Positions 61,926 through 64,000 of a stretch of DNA of 64,000 nt are shown piece by piece. The notes under the pieces are model-generated. The model saw nothing but the letters and a program-made list of their open reading frames with translations. It was not told where the DNA came from and searched no databases. The DNA comes from Batillaria attramentaria (lineage: Eukaryota; Mollusca; Gastropoda; Batillariidae): assembly GCA_018292915.2 (NCBI GenBank), contig JACVVK020000223.1, positions 149,501 to 213,500 on the forward strand. Direction: 5' to 3'. A program made the translations under genes and the position numbers. Every line of letters starts with the position of its first letter. Within the stretch, counting starts at the first letter, position 1.

Positions 61926-62209
61926 GGTTTTCTGTGCTGTAAAAACACTGAAGGTAAATAGGCGCTAAGGTTTCCACATGCAACCGCTGTGTGGGTAGTT
62001 ATACCTTTCACGATTATTCAGTCGATAATACGCCACAGAGCGATGTGTAGTGGACAGTAGGAGGAGATGTCACCGATGTGCAGCCGACGGAAAGGACCCG
62101 GCTGATTTACGCGAGTAGTAGTAATAGTACAATGGGAGTTTTAGCAACCCCTACCGTGCTATGTGAAGTTCAGTTTTCGAATTTTCTCCCTTTCTGACAC
62201 TATCGCTGT

Positions 62210-63005
62210 ACTGCTGTGGTGGTGGTAGTAGTAGTAGTAGTAGCAGTAGTGGCAGCACATGTCGTAATGGTAGTGTTAGTAGTCGTCGTAGTAGTAGTAG
62301 TGCATGCTGTAGTAGTAGTACTTGTTGTACTGAGTAGTAGTAGTAGTAGCAGTAGTAGTAGTGGTATACGTGGGTGTTTGGGAGTTTAATGTCCTTTTCC
62401 ACCGCATAAGGGCGATATCAATGACGGGGCGAAGAGAAAAAGGCCAGCACAAATATTTGACCCCGGCCGGGATTCGAGCTCACGACCCGAGCATTGAAAG
62501 TCTAACGCTAGTGGTATATGTCGTAGTAGTAGCAGTAGCAGTGGTATATGTAGTAGTAGTAGTAGTAGTAGTAGCAGCAGCAGCAGCAGTGGTATATGTA
62601 GTAGTAGTAGTGGTATATGTTGTTGTAGTAGTAGTAGTAGTAGCAGTGGTATATGTTGTTGTAGTAGTAGTAGTAGTAGTAGTAGTAGCAGCAGCAGCAG
62701 CAGTGGTATATGTAGTAGTAGTAGTGGTATATGTTGTTGTAGTAGTAGTAGTAGTAGCAGTGGTATATGTTGTTGTAGTAGTAGTAGTAGTAGTAGCAGC
62801 AGCAGTGATATATGTAGTAGTAGTAGTAGTAGTAGCAGTAGTAGTAGTGGTGGTGTATGTTGCTGTAGTAGTAGCAGTGGTGGTGTATGTTGTTGTAGTA
62901 GTAGTACTACATGTTGTAGTAGCAGTAGTAGCGGCAGCAGTAACAGCAGTACTAGTAGAAGTAGTAGTAGTAGCAGCAGTGATAATAGCTATTACTGTAG
63001 TAAGT
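62210..63005. repeat. (GTA)n/(GCA)n trinucleotide array interrupted by a SINE
   Basis: Long GTAGTA and GCAGCA arrays with GGTATATGT spacers, duplicated as a ~110 bp higher-order unit (near 62580-62690 and 62690-62800). Confidence 0.93.
62367..62511 (-). mobile_element. tRNA-derived SINE S1, head-truncated, inside the trinucleotide array
   Basis: TAGTGGTATA occurs on both sides (62357-62366 and 62509-62520 region), consistent with a target duplication within the array. Confidence 0.85.
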
Positions 63006-63520
63006 TCATACACGCAGCAAGTTAGTCACCTAACACGCTAACCGAGAGTCTGAAATCCGAGTACGTTAGCGTACACGGAAACTAACATACATAGCAGTGA
63101 CTATTCCCGCGTTGCTGCATCAGCGTTAGATACCTTCAGCTGACACACAACAAGAACTCACCGACCTCTCATAAAGCACGCAAGTTGTGCTTTTTGAGGT
63201 ATCGATTCCAGGCATTTGCTACGATCGCGTACACGCAGACACATGACCGCTATACTGTGTGTTGTGGAAAGAGCAAAAATACACCCCAGGAAAAAAGACA
63301 AACGTTTCATTCCGCTGATTAAACAATACCCGTGTAGGGTCAATGATTTGGATTGTGTAACTTGCAAAGGTTGGACTGATTTCAGTTGAACGTGGTTTTT
63401 GTTTTGAGAGAGAATCCTCACTTGTGAAGGTATTCAACGCTCATATTCTGTTCTCTACGTTCCACAGAAGCCAAAGTAATATTTGAAACACTTGCGCTAG
63501 TGAACGCGTGAAATTACTAG
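63006..63520. other. Intergenic stretch with no recognised feature
   Basis: No repeat family or gene recognised. Confidence 0.4.
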
Positions 63521-63529
63521 TCTATTTTA

Positions 63530-63740
63530 ATGATTAGTAGAGCCCTAAATGCGATACGCTGCTGTCTACAGGCTGGTCGATCCGGCGAAAATTTGAGTTC
63601 CGGAACTCAGCAGTTAACCGTGCCGCCGCACTGGCGGGCTCCTTGTGATGTTCGCGTTGCGTGTACCCTTCTGTTGAGTCAGCGCCAGCCTGTGAGATGC
63701 TGTCACTGTGCAGGTATCTCAGTGGTAGGATGTTAGGCAC
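63530..63740 (+). repeat. Dispersed repeat R320, diverged copy
   Basis: GAGCCCTAAATGCGATACG, GAGATGCTGTCACTGTGCAG and GTATCTCAGTGGTAGGATG follow the family order loosely. Confidence 0.5.
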
Positions 63741-64000
63741 TAACGAAAGAACTGAGAAGGATTTGTTGGTATAGGCTGGATGGGAAGATCATCCAGTAGA
63801 AAGCTTTCTGTATCTGATACCCGTCAAAGATCTAGGTTCAATGCTCGGTGTGAGCTCTGCCCTGTTGTGTGACCATGCATGACGAGAACAAATCGGCAAG
63901 GTATGTATTTTGATCTTCTTTCAATTTGTCTGCAAACATTTCTTTGTTTTTTCCTTCACAGCATGGGGGGGGGGGGGGAGGAGTGTTGTGAAAGGAAAAT

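Noticed and set aside
62361..63041. 226-codon open frame rich in valine
   Set aside because: It is a translation of the (GTA)n/(GCA)n array plus a SINE fragment, with no protein character.

Overview
This window looks like nuclear DNA of a mollusc, probably a gastropod. The basis is split genes with GT-AG introns, protein families typical of animals, and a very high load of (CA/TG)n microsatellites, tRNA-derived SINEs and small inverted-repeat transposons. The phylum is inferred from general character and was not tested by any search.

Layout. (1) 1-5655, plus strand: the last five visible exons of MON1, the Rab7 exchange-factor subunit. (2) About 5.7-11.9 kb: gene-poor, holding miniature transposons and simple repeats. 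(3) 12-43 kb: a cluster of four paralogous four-exon genes, one on the minus strand (11985-16389) and three on the plus strand (19637-23804, 29281-33663, 36598-43043). Each encodes a 170-180 residue protein with a signal peptide, a short ectodomain with six cysteines, one membrane helix, and a Pro/Tyr-rich tail with PPxY motifs. This is the Shisa/CYYR1 (STMC6) architecture. All four share a conserved block 90-170 bp upstream of the ATG. (4) About 45-52.6 kb: a tandem pair of unrecognised two-exon genes with matching TATA/CCAAT promoters. Copy 1 is split by a 1088 bp transposon with a TTA target duplication, and copy 2 carries an in-frame TGA. (5) 52.6-64 kb: no convincing host gene, only foldback elements, SINEs, LINE remnants and microsatellites.

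Mobile DNA. One tRNA-derived SINE family of about 170 bp has more than twenty copies, several with clean target-site duplications. Other elements can be assigned by their termini: TTA-duplicating elements (PIF/Harbinger-like), TTAA elements with CCC ends (piggyBac-like), a TGTNR-ended element in a CCGG site (Ginger1-like), hAT-like elements with long C/G runs, and three 5'-truncated LINEs. Nesting is common.

How the genes relate. MON1 is an ordinary housekeeping gene. The four STMC6-like genes have the same exon phases (1, 2, 1), near-identical tails and divergent ectodomains, so they probably form a young duplicated family with shared regulation. No function can be read from sequence beyond membrane topology and likely WW-domain binding.
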